Below, piece after piece: positions 1 through 11,719 of a DNA stretch of 64,000 nt. The stretch is from Hermetia illucens (taxonomy: Eukaryota > Arthropoda > Insecta > Diptera > Stratiomyidae): NCBI RefSeq assembly GCF_905115235.1, contig NC_051851.1:66585559-66649558 (forward strand), in the 5' to 3' direction. Below the pieces are notes generated by a model, which saw nothing but the letters and a program-made list of their open reading frames with translations, was not told the origin of the DNA and searched no databases. The position numbers were made by a program, and so were the translations under genes. Each line of letters begins with the position of its first letter. Position 1 is the stretch's first letter.

Positions 1-2450
1 TCGGAAGGATTTTTTGCTATAATCAATAAAGAAACGAACAAATACAAACTCATAAGATAGCTTCAAATGCGTTTAAATCATAGCGAAACCTTCTTTTCTG
101 ATAGAACTTGTAGTGTCCGTGGCTTTTCAACATGGGCGGTATATCGTTTGCCTTTCTCGGGTTCCTTCCGACAGGAGAGTGTATTCAATAATCTTTAATC
201 TTCCTTTCTTTGTTTTGTTTTTTTTTTTTTTCATTATAACACTCCTTAGCTTTCCTAATTACCCCTCTCAATTGTCTAATTCCTATCCGGACATTCCTTT
301 GGACGCACCATCTAACATGTAAAATACCTAATTCATTTGAACAGATTTCAATTTGAACTTACCTGACAATTCTATTGCCATCAAATTTACTGGCACCTAA
401 ACTTGCCCCGGTTACGTATTATTGAATGTACATGGACGCAATAGTTGACCTAGGCTAGAGTGAATATGCATGCATTTAGCCATGCAAAAATTTGAGTTGA
501 TTTTGCTTCCACTCATCCGACTTGAATTTGAAGTTCAAGGCCAGGTTCAGTGGAATCAGAAATGAACGGCACCGGGACCGACTGATCAGCTGGACATAGA
601 GCGTTTTTGGTCTTTCTGAGGAAGAGGAGATCGCTTTTGTCCTTCGTGGAAAAGGGAGTGCGTTCGCGGTTTGGAAGGAAAGCAGTGGTTGAAGAAAGTT
701 GCTCACGGACGCAAGACAATCTTTAGTTTTTTATCTTGCGGAGAAAGAGGTGTTCGGGAGACAACATCGACGAGAGGTGAATAACTTTTTAACCAAAAAG
801 AAAAAGCAATTTCGTATTTATCTATTAGATATTTTGTTTAGTTTCATTTTGATTTCTTTTTTGGTTATTTTCTTTATATTTTCCTTTCATTACTTATCGT
901 TTCTTTCTATATTATTTTATGAATTCATATAATCAATTATTATTTCATTTAAGTTATATTATTTTTGTTTATCTCTTTACCTTATTTACGATTATTATTT
1001 CATTTTTGGTCTAAACAAACTTGAATTTCCGGTAAAATTCGATAAAGGATTTGATCCATCGCAGATCTTTCCTTTCGATTACGGTACTCAGGTCCAGAGT
1101 TTTACTTTTAAATTTAAAATTTTAGGTCGCGTGTAGGCGGCGTGGAACCACGCATCGGAAAAGACGTGTCAAGGATCGCAGTATTCAAAGGATCCCCCCC
1201 CCTATCCCATATTCCCGGCCTAGCTCGCTCAGAAGTGCCGATGGAGCTTCAATGCGGGCGGACCTTCAAGGTCAATTTCGGCGTCTTTTTAGGCTTTTGG
1301 GATAAACCTCTTGATCATCTCCGACGACTTGATCGTTTGACCACCGCAATAACATTGTCTTTACAAATTGCCAAAACAGTTAAACGTGGATGGCTAAAAT
1401 CTACAAGATCGCCATCTTGCAGCATGCAACTTATTTTTTGACTATCTGAAGGTCATATTCAAGGCAAAAGGTGATCACATGAAGCCGAAGTAAATGACTA
1501 TTTTTTTTTGTCTTTCGAATCAATAAAAAAATTATGATTTGTTGAATAGATAACACTTAACCTGCCAAACTCTATAATTGAAAAAGCAACAATGAAAAAT
1601 AAAATTTAAAAAAAAATGTTAGGCTCATGCCTCTCTCATGCGCGGCGCTTCGATAAGTTCCGCACAATTCATACAATTTCTGACCAGGTCAGTGTTTGGA
1701 TGCAAACGTTGATTGCTTCAAAACAATTCCAAAAAAAATCAAAAATATTGTAGCGAGTTACGTAAATCTTGAAGTAAACAAATCAAATTTTCATTATGAC
1801 ATAATATACTATAATTAAAACTGTTAATTGCTGCTGATATTAACCAGACCATTGAGCGAAATTATGAAGAACTTTCCTCTGTGTAAATAAATTGTGCAAT
1901 TAAATCATTTCAAAAATAATGTATGACTCTTAGGTTTTGATGACAAAGGCAACAGATGTGTGATGAATCAGAGACAAATGCGCACCGATTTATGATAATA
2001 TGATGTAGATATCATGATAGTTGCAATATTTTATATTTTTTTTCATTTGTAAATTACGATCTTATTTAAAAACAACAATAGCCTCATGTAAGTATATTAA
2101 AATGAAATATAATATAATGTGCGATAAGAAAGGGATCATTTATTAATACTATCTTCATAATCAACCTATCAAAACAATCCATTGTCATGTAATGCACCAA
2201 TGTATGTTACATTACTCCTCTCATAACCAACAAAGAGCCATTAATGATTGTATAAACAAACCAAACAAAATTACTGTTTTACCTTCCACACTAGCACGAT
2301 TGAATTACAATTATTTTCCGAAAAAATATTCATGAACCATGGACTTTGGGGTTCCCAACCTCCCTTAGCAACCCCCAGATCTCTGACATCGCTCCTTCGC
2401 ATTCTTCTCGAGTCCATGTCATCGATGAAGACGAACAAATAAAATATTAC
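1..2450. other. intergenic, no gene recognised
   Basis: AT-rich sequence with scattered short open frames. The frame at 1142-1441 is GC-richer than its surroundings but resembles nothing I know and has no splice context. No RNA gene, transposase or reverse transcriptase motif was seen. Confidence 0.5.
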
Positions 2451-2454
2451 CTAA

Positions 2455-2510
2455 TCTCTCTTTTCTTTTCTTCAGCCTTTATCCCATTCACAAGCGGGGT
2501 CGGCTCGAAA
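2455..2510 (-). repeat. RTE-like LINE 3' end fragment
   Basis: Carries the phrase CACAAGCGGGGTCGGCTCG, which is the reverse complement of the 3' end of the RTE-like LINE found at 3100-3345, 13.7, 36.0 and 44.7 kb. Only the last few dozen bases of the element are present, as expected for a 5'-truncated insertion. Confidence 0.6.
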
Positions 2511-3099
2511 ATATTACCTACTCTTTGTCGAAATCGGGTACGAGCACTTATTCTTGAAAGAGGAGAAACCATCACTTTATAGCCTGGCGTGATGCTGCAG
2601 CTGCATTCCATCGATCACAATACTCAGCGCAATAGATGCCTTTCTCTCTATCTAGAAGGTCATAAAGTTATACAAACTGTTATCAACTGCTAAATTGCCA
2701 CATGCGTTTAGCGCTTTTTTCTTTTGGTAGTGAATAAATTTCCAGGTAGCAGAACTCCTCACTGTCCCGAGAAAATACTTGTAGATCAGAAAAGAGACGT
2801 GGCAGCGGATATGTCAAACATTAAGAAAAGGCGCAGTCTCTTTGTTGATTATGTTATGCAATAAACTCACCCTAGAAATACCCGACACAGAACAATTGCT
2901 GACTGCAATATTCTTACCTGAAGGGCAAGTAAACCTCAGTGAACATACTAACAGCAACTATATATTCTGGAGTCTCAGTGAAACTTATCAGGATCAACGA
3001 AAACTTGAGGAGTGTATTCGAAACAGAACGGAATAAAACAAAGTGGTGGACCGACCAGCTTTTTTTCAATCTACCGTTTGAGCCTATCAAACATCCCGA

Positions 3100-3345
3100 T
3101 GGATGACAATCGTACGCTATTCTACCATTCCAGTCAAATTATCTGCTACGCGCAAGAGTTAACATCGTAGTCGATGGTAAGCGAATAAAAAGCCGACCAA
3201 AATAACGGTGGTCTGATACGATTGCAATTGCATCCAGATCAGGCTTTTGATAAAACAAAATGGCGAAACCGATTACGACGAGCCGACCCAACTTGTGAAC
3301 GGGATAAAGGCTGAAAAAGAGAAGAAAAGAAGAAGATCCTTTATG
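3100..3345 (+). repeat. RTE-like LINE 3' end, degenerate
   Basis: Read on the plus strand in shifting frames it gives the C-terminal signature of the RTE-like family: a VDGKR stretch, then LHPDQ-like and FDKTKW-like words, and a final arginine-rich RRADPTCERDKG-like tail before a purine-rich run. The copy at 44.65-45.83 kb preserves the same words better. The coding frame is broken several times. Confidence 0.7.
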
Positions 3346-3649
3346 TCCGGCAAAATTTTTTTTATAAATCTTGCCAGCAAGTAAGTTAACCTACGGATTA
3401 ACAAAAATAAAAAAGTAACGACGCAAGCTAGAAAAATTACACTCATAAGACAAAACATTACCTTCGACGAATATAACGCAGAAAATGTAGACAGCTTTGT
3501 TTACTTAGGCACACAACTGACCAGCAATGTTAGCGAGTCTGAAGAAAACAATAAGAGGGCGATCGGCTTGTCAAAATCCCAACCATCATCCTGAAGAGAT
3601 ATTACACAACCACTTGCCCCTTCCTATTCCCTCTCAATTATCATTGTGT

Positions 3650-4610
3650 TGAACGAAAATCCTTTCCTTAGTGATAGTTACAGGCATATCTCGGTTCTGT
3701 AAACTTCCGCCAAAATCTTCCAGCCGAACATCAAATCTATTGTTGATGAACACTGGCATAGAGGCAATTATACTTCTACAGACTTCTAGTCCTCCAATCG
3801 AACACGTCCTTCTAATCCTTAAAACCAACATCTTGTTCGGAATTGATTGGAAGACACCAACCATAGCCTGTCTCCTTGATATAATGAAAGATTTCAATTC
3901 CGTATGGCAATATGGACTCATCTATAAGCTGAAGCACAATCTTTACCTCAACCTGCACCTCTGTAAGCTAATCCTTAGCTTAGGCGGTAATGCCAGGTTA
4001 AAGTTCAGTATAGTATCCGAATAGCTCAGTGGCTAGAGCACAAGGCTGCCGTACGGGATGTCGCGGTTCAAATCTCATTGCTGGCAGTAGGATTTGTATC
4101 GTAATTTGACGTCGGATACCCATCGACTGGGCTGTAAATGAGTACCTGAATCAAGTCAATGCTGACCACATTGTACTATACCGTACTGTAACCCTGTAGT
4201 GTGCCGTTACGGTCTTGAATAAAAGGCTCTAACACACTTCAAGACCTTGATCCAACTGGATTTTTCGCCAAAGATTATTATTATTATAAAGTTCTGTAAC
4301 CCTTTCCACAAGCTTCTCGTTATTCACAGCAGATATCCCTAAGCCCGCTCCCTACTTCCTACTCCATGAAAGATATTGCGTGAGATCAGACTCGTCTAAA
4401 TTCTTATCTAGACGAACATTACTGCTATTTTAAAAAGTGGAAACTCACCCTCAGTCCCCAAAAGTGGAAATCGCGCGAACATAATGAAAAAATTAAGTCC
4501 AGTATCAAGAACCGGTCACTTGGCATCAATTCAACACCTATTCCCACGGTTAAACCAGTTGTTTATCTAGGCGTTACTATCAACTCCAATGTGACCAATA
4601 TTCCACATGT
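3650..4610 (+). mobile_element. Jockey-like LINE reverse transcriptase relic, split by a SINE
   Basis: The plus-strand frame before 4010 contains KTPTIACLLDIMKDFNSVWQ followed by GLIYKL, the palm motif A region of Jockey-clade reverse transcriptases (family pattern: LDxxKAFDxVWxxGLIYKL). After the SINE insertion the reading resumes with a TADIPK-like word, a YFKKWKL word near 4430 and the thumb phrase VVYLGVTINSN near 4555-4590. Those words are in the family's normal order, so this is one element. The catalytic FADD box is not preserved and frames are shifted, so it is dead. Both ends are missing. Confidence 0.8.
4011..4286 (+). mobile_element. tRNA-derived SINE, apparently full length
   Basis: The head reads TAGCTCAGTGGCTAGAGC, a good RNA polymerase III box A, followed 30-odd bases later by GGTTCAAATCT, a good box B, as in tRNA genes. 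A tRNA-unrelated body follows, then an ATT microsatellite tail (4274-4287). The element is flanked by near-perfect 12-base direct repeats, TAAAGTTCAGTA at 3999-4010 and TAAAGTTCTGTA at 4287-4298, which are target-site duplications, and it sits inside a Jockey-like LINE. A second copy of the body and tail lies on the minus strand at 59.6 kb. Confidence 0.9.
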
Positions 4611-5099
4611 CAGTAATGTACACTGTGTCCCATATTTATAAGGCTGTCTAATTTTGAGGATGATTTTTCTGGTGCAATAAATTAATTATTGATTTTTCCT
4701 TGAATATAGAGAGCGCAATTGCATTTGTTCATTTATTTGGAATTTTTTCGTAAAAATCTGTGCCCTAAATTAATAGGGACACAAAAGAAAAATAAATAAT
4801 TCGTAAAATGATATAATCTAAAATATATAATATTCAAATTTTACTTGTTTTTCATATTCTAAATTTTTTGAATGTCAGTAAGTCCCAAAGTATTGGATTT
4901 GTGTTTTTCTAACCTCCCTACATTCTTTTTGTGAATTCTCGATGTATTTTCCCTAGTTTTAAAGTGAATATTCTTTTACAATATGTAAATGTTTCCAGTC
5001 GAAATATATATTTTTTTAATTGTTATTGCGGAAATCCCCGCTATTGGCCGGGGTATCTCTGCATTTACCTGCCATATGTATAAATGGGCTTCCGAATAT

Positions 5100-5745
5100 C
5101 TAACCGTTTCAATTGTGCTTGTGCGATAAAATTCGAGATAACGAAACAATTATCTAAAGAGGGAAAGCGTTGCCTACAGAAGAAAAAGTGTCAATTGATT
5201 CGTATGGGAAATCAAGAAAATCATATCGTGAAATAGCGACGCTTATAAACTGATTGAGAAGTGCTATTTACCAGTATGTAAAAAATCTGGGTAACGAAAT
5301 AGTTAAGAAGAAACGTGGATCAGCGTCAGAGCGCCAAGATCGTGACAAACGAAAAATAGTCATCGCCGCCTGTCAAACAACTAAGGGGTGCAGAAGAATC
5401 AAACATGAAGTGGCTACTCACGTCTCCAAAAGTACAGTGCATCGAGCATTAATTTTCGCCACATTTGATTTGTAAAAAAATGCAAAAAGCACCTAAACTG
5501 AAACCTCATCATATGCAAGTACGATACAAATTTGCAGTAGAAATTGACATTCAAATCGTACTCGCGTGGGTCAGTACAGATCTTAACTCAATGGAAAATG
5601 ATTGGGGTATGATACTATGCGATTTATATAATAACGCAAAAGAGTACGCAACAGTCCCAGAGCTGAAGGAAGCCATCAAGTCAGCATGAAACAACGTCGC
5701 CGTGAGAAGACTGCAAAATCTTAATCAATGGTAAAGCGAATGAAA
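5100..5745 (+). mobile_element. Tc1/mariner-like transposase relic, internally deleted
   Basis: The plus strand encodes an N-terminal helix-turn-helix region (KSYREIATLIN near 5215-5250; CRRIKHEVATHVSKSTVHRA near 5390-5450) and the C-terminal Tc1 signature DLNSMENDWGM (around 5580-5610, family pattern DLNPIENLWG) followed by TVPELKEAIKSAWNNV. The catalytic core between them, roughly 150 residues including the first two aspartates, is missing, and a stop separates the two halves. The element cannot make active transposase. I did not find convincing terminal inverted repeats. Confidence 0.85.
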
Positions 5746-5844
5746 ATCTTATTAAAAAAAAGAAATTATATTAATTACTAATTGTGTAAATAAAATCTCT
5801 TTGTGGTTGCTGAATAAATTGGAAATTGGCAACAAGTCTAACCT

Positions 5845-6150
5845 GAAGCTGGACACTTCAGGTAAGAAAGGTTTTGCATATTTCTTTTATAAAGACATTT
5901 GAGTGTGAATTTTCCCCATTAGTACATAACACGTAATATACGCATGTATTATGTGAGAATATTCACTTTCGGGTGATATTGACAGTCAAAATCTTGAATT
6001 TCCAAAGAAGTGACAATTTTGACCTATTACAACTTTGTTAGTGATAGTACGATTTCCACCAAACTTGGTAGGATCAAGTTCTATATTATAGCCTACATTA
6101 TTGCAAATTTTGTGGTGCTAGAATAAACTTAAGGGGGATTCTGCAGCCAA
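5845..6150 (-). repeat. non-coding interspersed repeat, truncated copy
   Basis: In reverse orientation this matches the 3' part of the full copy at 54517-55657: the CTTCAGGTAAGAAAGGTTTTGCAT segment corresponds to the terminal region with the ACACAAAACCTT repeat, and the AATAAACTTAAGGGGG stretch near 6122 is shared with the copy at 14.3-14.9 kb. No coding capacity. Confidence 0.65.
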
Positions 6151-7849
6151 CTACTAAAAATTTGGTGCATTTTGTTTGCACCAAAAAAAAAAGATATTCT
6201 CAAAACATGAGATGGCCCTATAAATATGTGGGGAAATTCCTAAAAATTTATCTGTCACACCCCAACCCCTTAATCGCCAAATGTATGGGAAATGAAATCG
6301 GCGAGAACATCCTGCGCACGCAATTTCCGCCACTCTTTGATCCCTACAATAATAATAAAAACCGTTTCTTCAACATATATAGAGTAGTCCTCTACACAAG
6401 CCACCATTCCAATGAAGAATACGTCCCTTGAGCTATGCATAACGGCTAACGCCGCTTCTTATACCATTCCCTACCTATCGTAAGCCATAATCCTTTCCCT
6501 CCTCCTCTATCCACCTAAACTCATTACAGCAATCGGAGGCTATTTTTCACTTTGCCTGCAGATACGAGAACGAGAAGTGTCCACGATAATCAAGACGCAG
6601 AAACTAAAGAGGGCTAGCCAAGCACAATTCATTGGCAAAAACCAGCAGCGGACGAAGATAGCGCATCACTAATTGTATTTTGGAATTTATAAGTGCATTC
6701 TGAAGGCCAAGGCTCGAAAGGGTCATATATGTATTTTGAATTAAATTTTTACTCGGTTTTTCGTTTATTGTGTGATCATTTTTTTTAGCAACAAGCTAAA
6801 TTATTTTTGCCAAAGAAATCGGATTTCCAATTACCTCTTCCAAATACCGGCCAGTTCAACCTTCTAAAATCACAGCACAGCTCGAGCGGGGGCATACCAC
6901 ATACACCGTAAACATTTATGTAAAAATATTTGTCAAACGCCGAAACCATTCTGCATAAATATTTATAAGTCTGGGCCAAGCTTGAAAAGAACCTGAAAAT
7001 CGACACCATTCGAGCGTGGGGCATTTGGGTATACATGATCCACACAATCTCGACAGGGTAATGGCAAGCGTTAAGAAATTATGTATCTTGTTCATTCGGC
7101 ACAGTCTTTTGCTTTTATCATCATCTGTTCAGTTTCATTATTATTGCACGTAATGCTGTGCAAGTGCTAAGCAAAAATTGCACCATTTTAGCTATGTATA
7201 GTCAAAACGGAATACCGGGCAGAAGAGCACATAAACAGAATCCTCGGTAGGGGCTAATATTAGATTATGTGCACTCTACATTTTCTAACTTTGGTAAGCC
7301 ACCATAAGAGGCACCAAACCAAAGACAATGCAACCCACAAGCCACGTTTCAATTCGTTTCCGATCCTTCTGTAATTCTCAAATATCAATTCATTCCAGCT
7401 AAACCGAAAATAAAAACACTCAATGTAACTAGAACCAGTTTACTTTCTTTTTACCGGAAGAGACTTTACATTAGCAGCAAATAGAGAATTACGCACAGAC
7501 GTAAACCAATCATTTGCCGATTCGGCCTTCACAATTTTTAACTGTGCGTAATATCAATTATTAGGATTGAGATTATGCATTTTTGATTAAGATTGGATGA
7601 GTTTAGCTACAATGTTTGCCTTGACACGATACACAAAGAACTCGAAGCTCGAATTCGCACTAATCGCAAAAAATCGCGGTTAGATATGGATATATTTTTT
7701 CATATCAATTATCACTGTTTTGGTTATCGTGTACAAACATCCAGCTAAGCTTTATTTGCTACGTGACATATTGCTGGTAGGTACGGTGTTAAAAGCTGCG
7801 GTTACATTCGAAGAGGCTAAACGTTTTCTACTAGTTGTGAAGTCCGTCT
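6151..7849. other. intergenic, no gene recognised
   Basis: Only short unsupported open frames. No splice-consistent exon, RNA gene or transposon protein motif was recognised. Confidence 0.45.
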
Positions 7850-8336
7850 CTAGTACTTTGGAGCCTGGCTCTCGGTCTTCGAGTAATCCCTAATTGGCGA
7901 GTAGAACTGCAACGGAAGAAGACTCGGATTAGTAGTTGCAAGTGTTTAGCAGTTTCAAGGATCGTTACCTTGTGTTGGGCTGATCTATAAGCTTCCCATG
8001 GTTCTGGGTTGTTTGTGCGGCTCCATGTTACTTCGGGGCTGCGAGTGGCCAATCGGATGGTGTAGAAAATAGCTCCAGCAGCTCCAGCCAAAGTACATAC
8101 GTACAAGGGGATCAACTGAAAAACAAATTACACACAAATTAAACGGAATTGCAGGTCTAGAAGTGTCAGTGAAAGAAACTCCTCCACACGACCACTGTCT
8201 GGTACAATGCATGATTATATAAGAAAACTCTCTGAAACGCAATTTTCAATTGTCTGAATTCCGCTTATAATATCTGATTGAAAGGAATACGCACTGCTGG
8301 ATTTTTCATCAAACTCTTAAGTCCCATTCCCTGCAT
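7850..8336 (-). CDS. NDUFA4: cytochrome c oxidase subunit NDUFA4 (ND-MLRQ)
   Basis: Three coding exons on the minus strand: 8336-8295, 8115-7969 and 7906-7850, all phase 0 with GT-AG introns, giving an 81-residue protein, the usual family length. It starts MQGMGLKSLMKNPA, has one hydrophobic membrane segment at about residues 15-34, and carries the family words ATRSPEVTW and NPEPWEAY, ending FYSPIRDYSKTESQAPKY. The family is a small inner mitochondrial membrane protein first assigned to complex I and now regarded as a complex IV subunit. The first and last exons are too short to stand out as open frames, but they restore the expected N and C termini exactly. It is divergent from Bx42, 1.7 kb away. 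Confidence 0.95.
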
Positions 8337-10024
8337 GTTGGCTGGATTTTATTCTAGGCTTAGACCACAAAAAGAAAAATTCTGATTCAACCCGATTACA
8401 GCAGTAGCGACAAGATGAAGATTGACTTATGGCGGCCAGTCAAGGGAAATTCTTATACGACACGAGTCAAATTCGGGGATCAAAGATATATTGAGGGTCC
8501 GATTCAAATTAAGCCGTGCAGGGCTGACTTGATGAATGTATGAAATGTATTATATGAATATTCAGTTTATACTTTATAAAAATTATGAACTAGTTGAGTA
8601 TAGGAAGAGATAATAGTTAACACTTTTCATTTAAAATTATTTGAACAAATGCGAACTCCTTACAATTAATTCGTACCCATAAATCTCGAAATAAGCGATA
8701 ATTCATGAGAATTATGTCATCCGCAATTGGGGATATCCTTAAACATGCACCGCCAACCTCAATTGGTTAATTTATAGATGCATACCATTCGAATATTAAA
8801 AGTTCTAAATGGTAAAGGGGTACATCACAGTGTAGAAAAAAATGCATGCTATTATGATAAATTCTCAAGAAGAGACTGTAAGCTTGAATAAATGCTTTAA
8901 ATGATTGTCTTGAACAAATTATATCAAAAAATTTCTTTTGGGGCAACTTATCATGAGCATAAAAGATAAAAGTGAGCAAAAAATAAAAATGATTCTTGGT
9001 TTAAATGAAAAGAGTGTATGATTCATCATGATTCATGATGAGAAAACTACACAAACTCGCAGTTGATAGCAATGTTTTCCTGCTATTAACACCCAACCAT
9101 TATTAGGAACTATATTTGCAGTGCAAATTCATAGCTGAATAAAGCTACGTTTTTGCAAAGGAGAAAGATTTCTTATTAAATTAGTTACACTCAATAAATT
9201 AAATTTTACTTCTGCGGTCATTAGCTTTATAGAGCGATAATGCATCCTCCATCATTCATCAACAAATTTATATACTTGAGTAATAAATTGGGCGGATTTT
9301 GAAAAAATACGACCCAGAGAAACACCGGACTTTCCATCCTAAAAATTTTCCATCATAAATCTATAACATTTTGGACCACCTCGAGAGAAATTTGTGGTCA
9401 GGTCAGCATAAACGTTTGCTAACATCACTGAATTTAGTTAGAAATTCTTGTGATAAACCTGCAGGAGCGGGACATCATAAAAATACAAGCATCCACCAGA
9501 ATTCGGATGAGATCAAGAAGCTAATGTTTGACCGATTGGACCATCGCCCCAGGGGGTATTGTTTTAAGCAAGGCCTCCATCTTCTAACTATACAGCTGTG
9601 ACCTTGTACTTATCTAGAAGTATACATTGATAAATTATCAGAGCCGTAAGCTTGGCAACATATGTGCAAATAATTGTAATAAGCAGATTGACACCTTTTC
9701 TAAATAATTGCTGAATTTATTCTAAGCGTATTTCACAAAATTCGAGAAATCCTCTGTAATTGCAGATTTAAATGCACAACGTTAAGAGGCAAACCTTTTC
9801 GTAAAATTTAAGGAAAAGTTACTGTTTATTTCTGTTTCTAATATCATTTTCCGAACTCAGCGGTTCATCCATAATTTGCGCATGTTACTACATGTGGCAG
9901 TACTAGACACGGGCTGATATCTGAAAACGTCATATGTCAAAGTGTTGATTTATCGTGAGTTTGGTGGCTGCAGGGAAAACCCGTAATTTGGATCCTTTGT
10001 GTTAGTCCCTCCGATTTGCCCGGA
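8337..10024. promoter_or_regulatory. intergenic region between NDUFA4 and Bx42
   Basis: AT-rich, no coding exon recognised. It must hold the 5' ends and promoters of two divergent genes, but I could not point to a specific core promoter element. Confidence 0.35.
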
Positions 10025-11662
10025 ATGTCTTTATCCAGCATTTTGCCCGCACCAACAAACGCGGTGTGGGATCGTGAAGATGAGCGACGAGCTGCGGCAA
10101 TCAACGCCCCGACAATGGGAGCACTGGTGAGTGCAAAAATTGCTGCACCACCTTATGGTCAACGTAAGGGCTGGGTGCCAAGGACAGAAGCGGACTTTGG
10201 TGATGGCGGAGCATTTCCCGAGATTCATGTGGCACAATATCCGCTGGGAATGGGAGCCCCGGGAAACACTGGAAAGAAACCGACGGCATTGGCTATCCAG
10301 CTCGACCAGACTGGCAAAATAAAGTACGACGCGATAGCCAGGCAAGGACATGGAAAAGATAAAATTGTTTATTCAAATATCAACCAGCTACTGCCAGCCG
10401 AAGTGCTGGCAGAAGATGCTGAGGAGTTGAGGCGACCCGATGAAGAAACTATTGAGGAAACCACAGAAGCAACTCGCCGTGCTCTGGAAAAATTGACGAA
10501 TCAGAAAATATCAGCCGCACTGCCAGTGCGACACGCTGAGCGAGCCGCTCCCGCCCAATATATTCGGTACACTCCATCACAACAAGGGGATGCCTTCAAT
10601 TCAGGTGCCAAGCAACGTGTTATTCGAATGGTGGAGGCCCAAGTCGATCCTATGGAGCCTCCGAAATTTCGTATTAACAAGAAGATTCCGCGCGGACCGC
10701 CATCTCCTCCGGCTCCTGTTTTACACTCTCCCTCGCGCAAGGTTACCGTGAAGGAGCAAAAGGAATGGAAGATTCCACCGTGTATATCAAACTGGAAGAA
10801 CGCAAAGGGTTACACGATTCCATTGGACAAGCGACTTGCCGCGGATGGTCGTGGTCTACAGCAAGTTCATATCAACGAGAAATTCGCAAAAATGGCCGAG
10901 GCACTATACATAGCCGATAGAAAGGCGCGTGAAGCGGTTGAAGCACGCGCCCAACTCGAGAAGAAATTGGCCCAGAAAGAGAAAGAAAAGAAAGAGGATA
11001 TGCTCCGACAAATGGCTCAACGGGCTCGTGAGGAACGTGCTGGGCTCCGCATGCCTGATGAAGCAGCGACCACAGCCGAAAGTCGCGAAAGAGATGATCT
11101 CCGGGCGGAGCGCCATCGCGAACGAGCGCGTGATAGGAATATCGCTCGTGCTGCGCCTGATAAACGTTCAAAACTGCAACGCGAACGGGAGCGCGACATA
11201 TCAGAACAAATCGCATTGGGAATGCCAGCGAAAACCAACACCGGAGGAGAAACTATGTTTGATCAACGTTTATTCAACACAACCAAAGGCATGGACTCAG
11301 GATACGGCGATGATGAGGCGTACAATGTCTACGACAAACCATGGCGTGAATCAGCTTCACTCGCCTCACATTTGTACAGACCTAGCAAGCAACTGGACAA
11401 CGATGTGTACGGCGCAGATTTGGACAAGATTGTCAATACGAATCGATTCGTACCAGACAAAGAATTCAGTGGCACCGATCGTAGCGGAGCCAATGCTCGA
11501 AGCGGACCAGTTCAATTTGAGCGAGAAGAAGAGGATCCCTTCGGTCTGGATCAGTTCTTGAACATGGCCAAGAAAGCACAGAAGGCACCGAAGCGTCGTG
11601 ATGATAAGCCTGATGATCGCGAAAAAGATCGCGGTGGAGATAAGAAGCGAAGGAGAGTTTAG
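10025..11662 (+). CDS. Bx42: SNW domain protein Bx42 (SNW1/SKIP), spliceosome component
   Basis: A single uninterrupted 545-residue frame starting MSLSSILPAPTNAVWDRED. The first ATG is at 10025; three codons before it stay open but have no ATG. The SKIP/SNW region contains PPYGQRKGW, FGDGGAFPEIHVAQYPLG and the diagnostic S-N-W-K-N motif at residues 255-259, followed by a charged helical region rich in Lys, Glu and Arg (about 300-400) and a C-terminal TTKGMDSGYGDDEAYNVYDK block. SNW1 joins the activated spliceosome and acts as a transcription coregulator in the nucleus. The match to Drosophila Bx42 as I remember it is close along the whole length, and no intron is needed. Confidence 0.97.
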   Translation: MSLSSILPAPTNAVWDREDERRAAAINAPTMGALVSAKIAAPPYGQRKGWVPRTEADFGDGGAFPEIHVAQYPLGMGAPGNTGKKPTALAIQLDQTGKIKYDAIARQGHGKDKIVYSNINQLLPAEVLAEDAEELRRPDEETIEETTEATRRALEKLTNQKISAALPVRHAERAAPAQYIRYTPSQQGDAFNSGAKQRVIRMVEAQVDPMEPPKFRINKKIPRGPPSPPAPVLHSPSRKVTVKEQKEWKIPPCISNWKNAKGYTIPLDKRLAADGRGLQQVHINEKFAKMAEALYIADRKAREAVEARAQLEKKLAQKEKEKKEDMLRQMAQRAREERAGLRMPDEAATTAESRERDDLRAERHRERARDRNIARAAPDKRSKLQRERERDISEQIALGMPAKTNTGGETMFDQRLFNTTKGMDSGYGDDEAYNVYDKPWRESASLASHLYRPSKQLDNDVYGADLDKIVNTNRFVPDKEFSGTDRSGANARSGPVQFEREEEDPFGLDQFLNMAKKAQKAPKRRDDKPDDREKDRGGDKKRRRV

Positions 11663-11691
11663 TAATAGTATAATTTGTAATTGTAATTTTC

Positions 11692-11697
11692 AATAAA
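11692..11697 (+). other. polyadenylation signal of Bx42
   Basis: A perfect AATAAA hexamer 30 bases after the Bx42 stop codon, giving a very short 3' UTR. Confidence 0.7.
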
Positions 11698-11719
11698 CAG
11701 TAATATTCTAAAAAATACT

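Noticed and set aside
113-322. 69-codon frame with a phenylalanine run
   Set aside because: Comes from a poly-T stretch; no start context, no splice signal, no homology.
1142-1441. 99-codon frame in a GC-richer patch
   Set aside because: No recognisable family, no initiator ATG at its start and no repeat copies seen; possibly repeat-derived but unsupported.
3634-3921. 95-codon minus-strand frame
   Set aside because: Antisense of the Jockey-like reverse transcriptase, whose plus-strand motif is clear.
4014-4085. tRNA-like sequence with box A and box B
   Set aside because: It is the head of a SINE: it lacks a closing acceptor stem, runs into a 200 bp body with an ATT tail, and is bounded by target-site duplications.
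10929-11561. 210-codon frame overlapping Bx42
   Set aside because: It lies in an alternative frame of the same strand inside a strongly conserved gene; a shadow of Bx42 codon usage.
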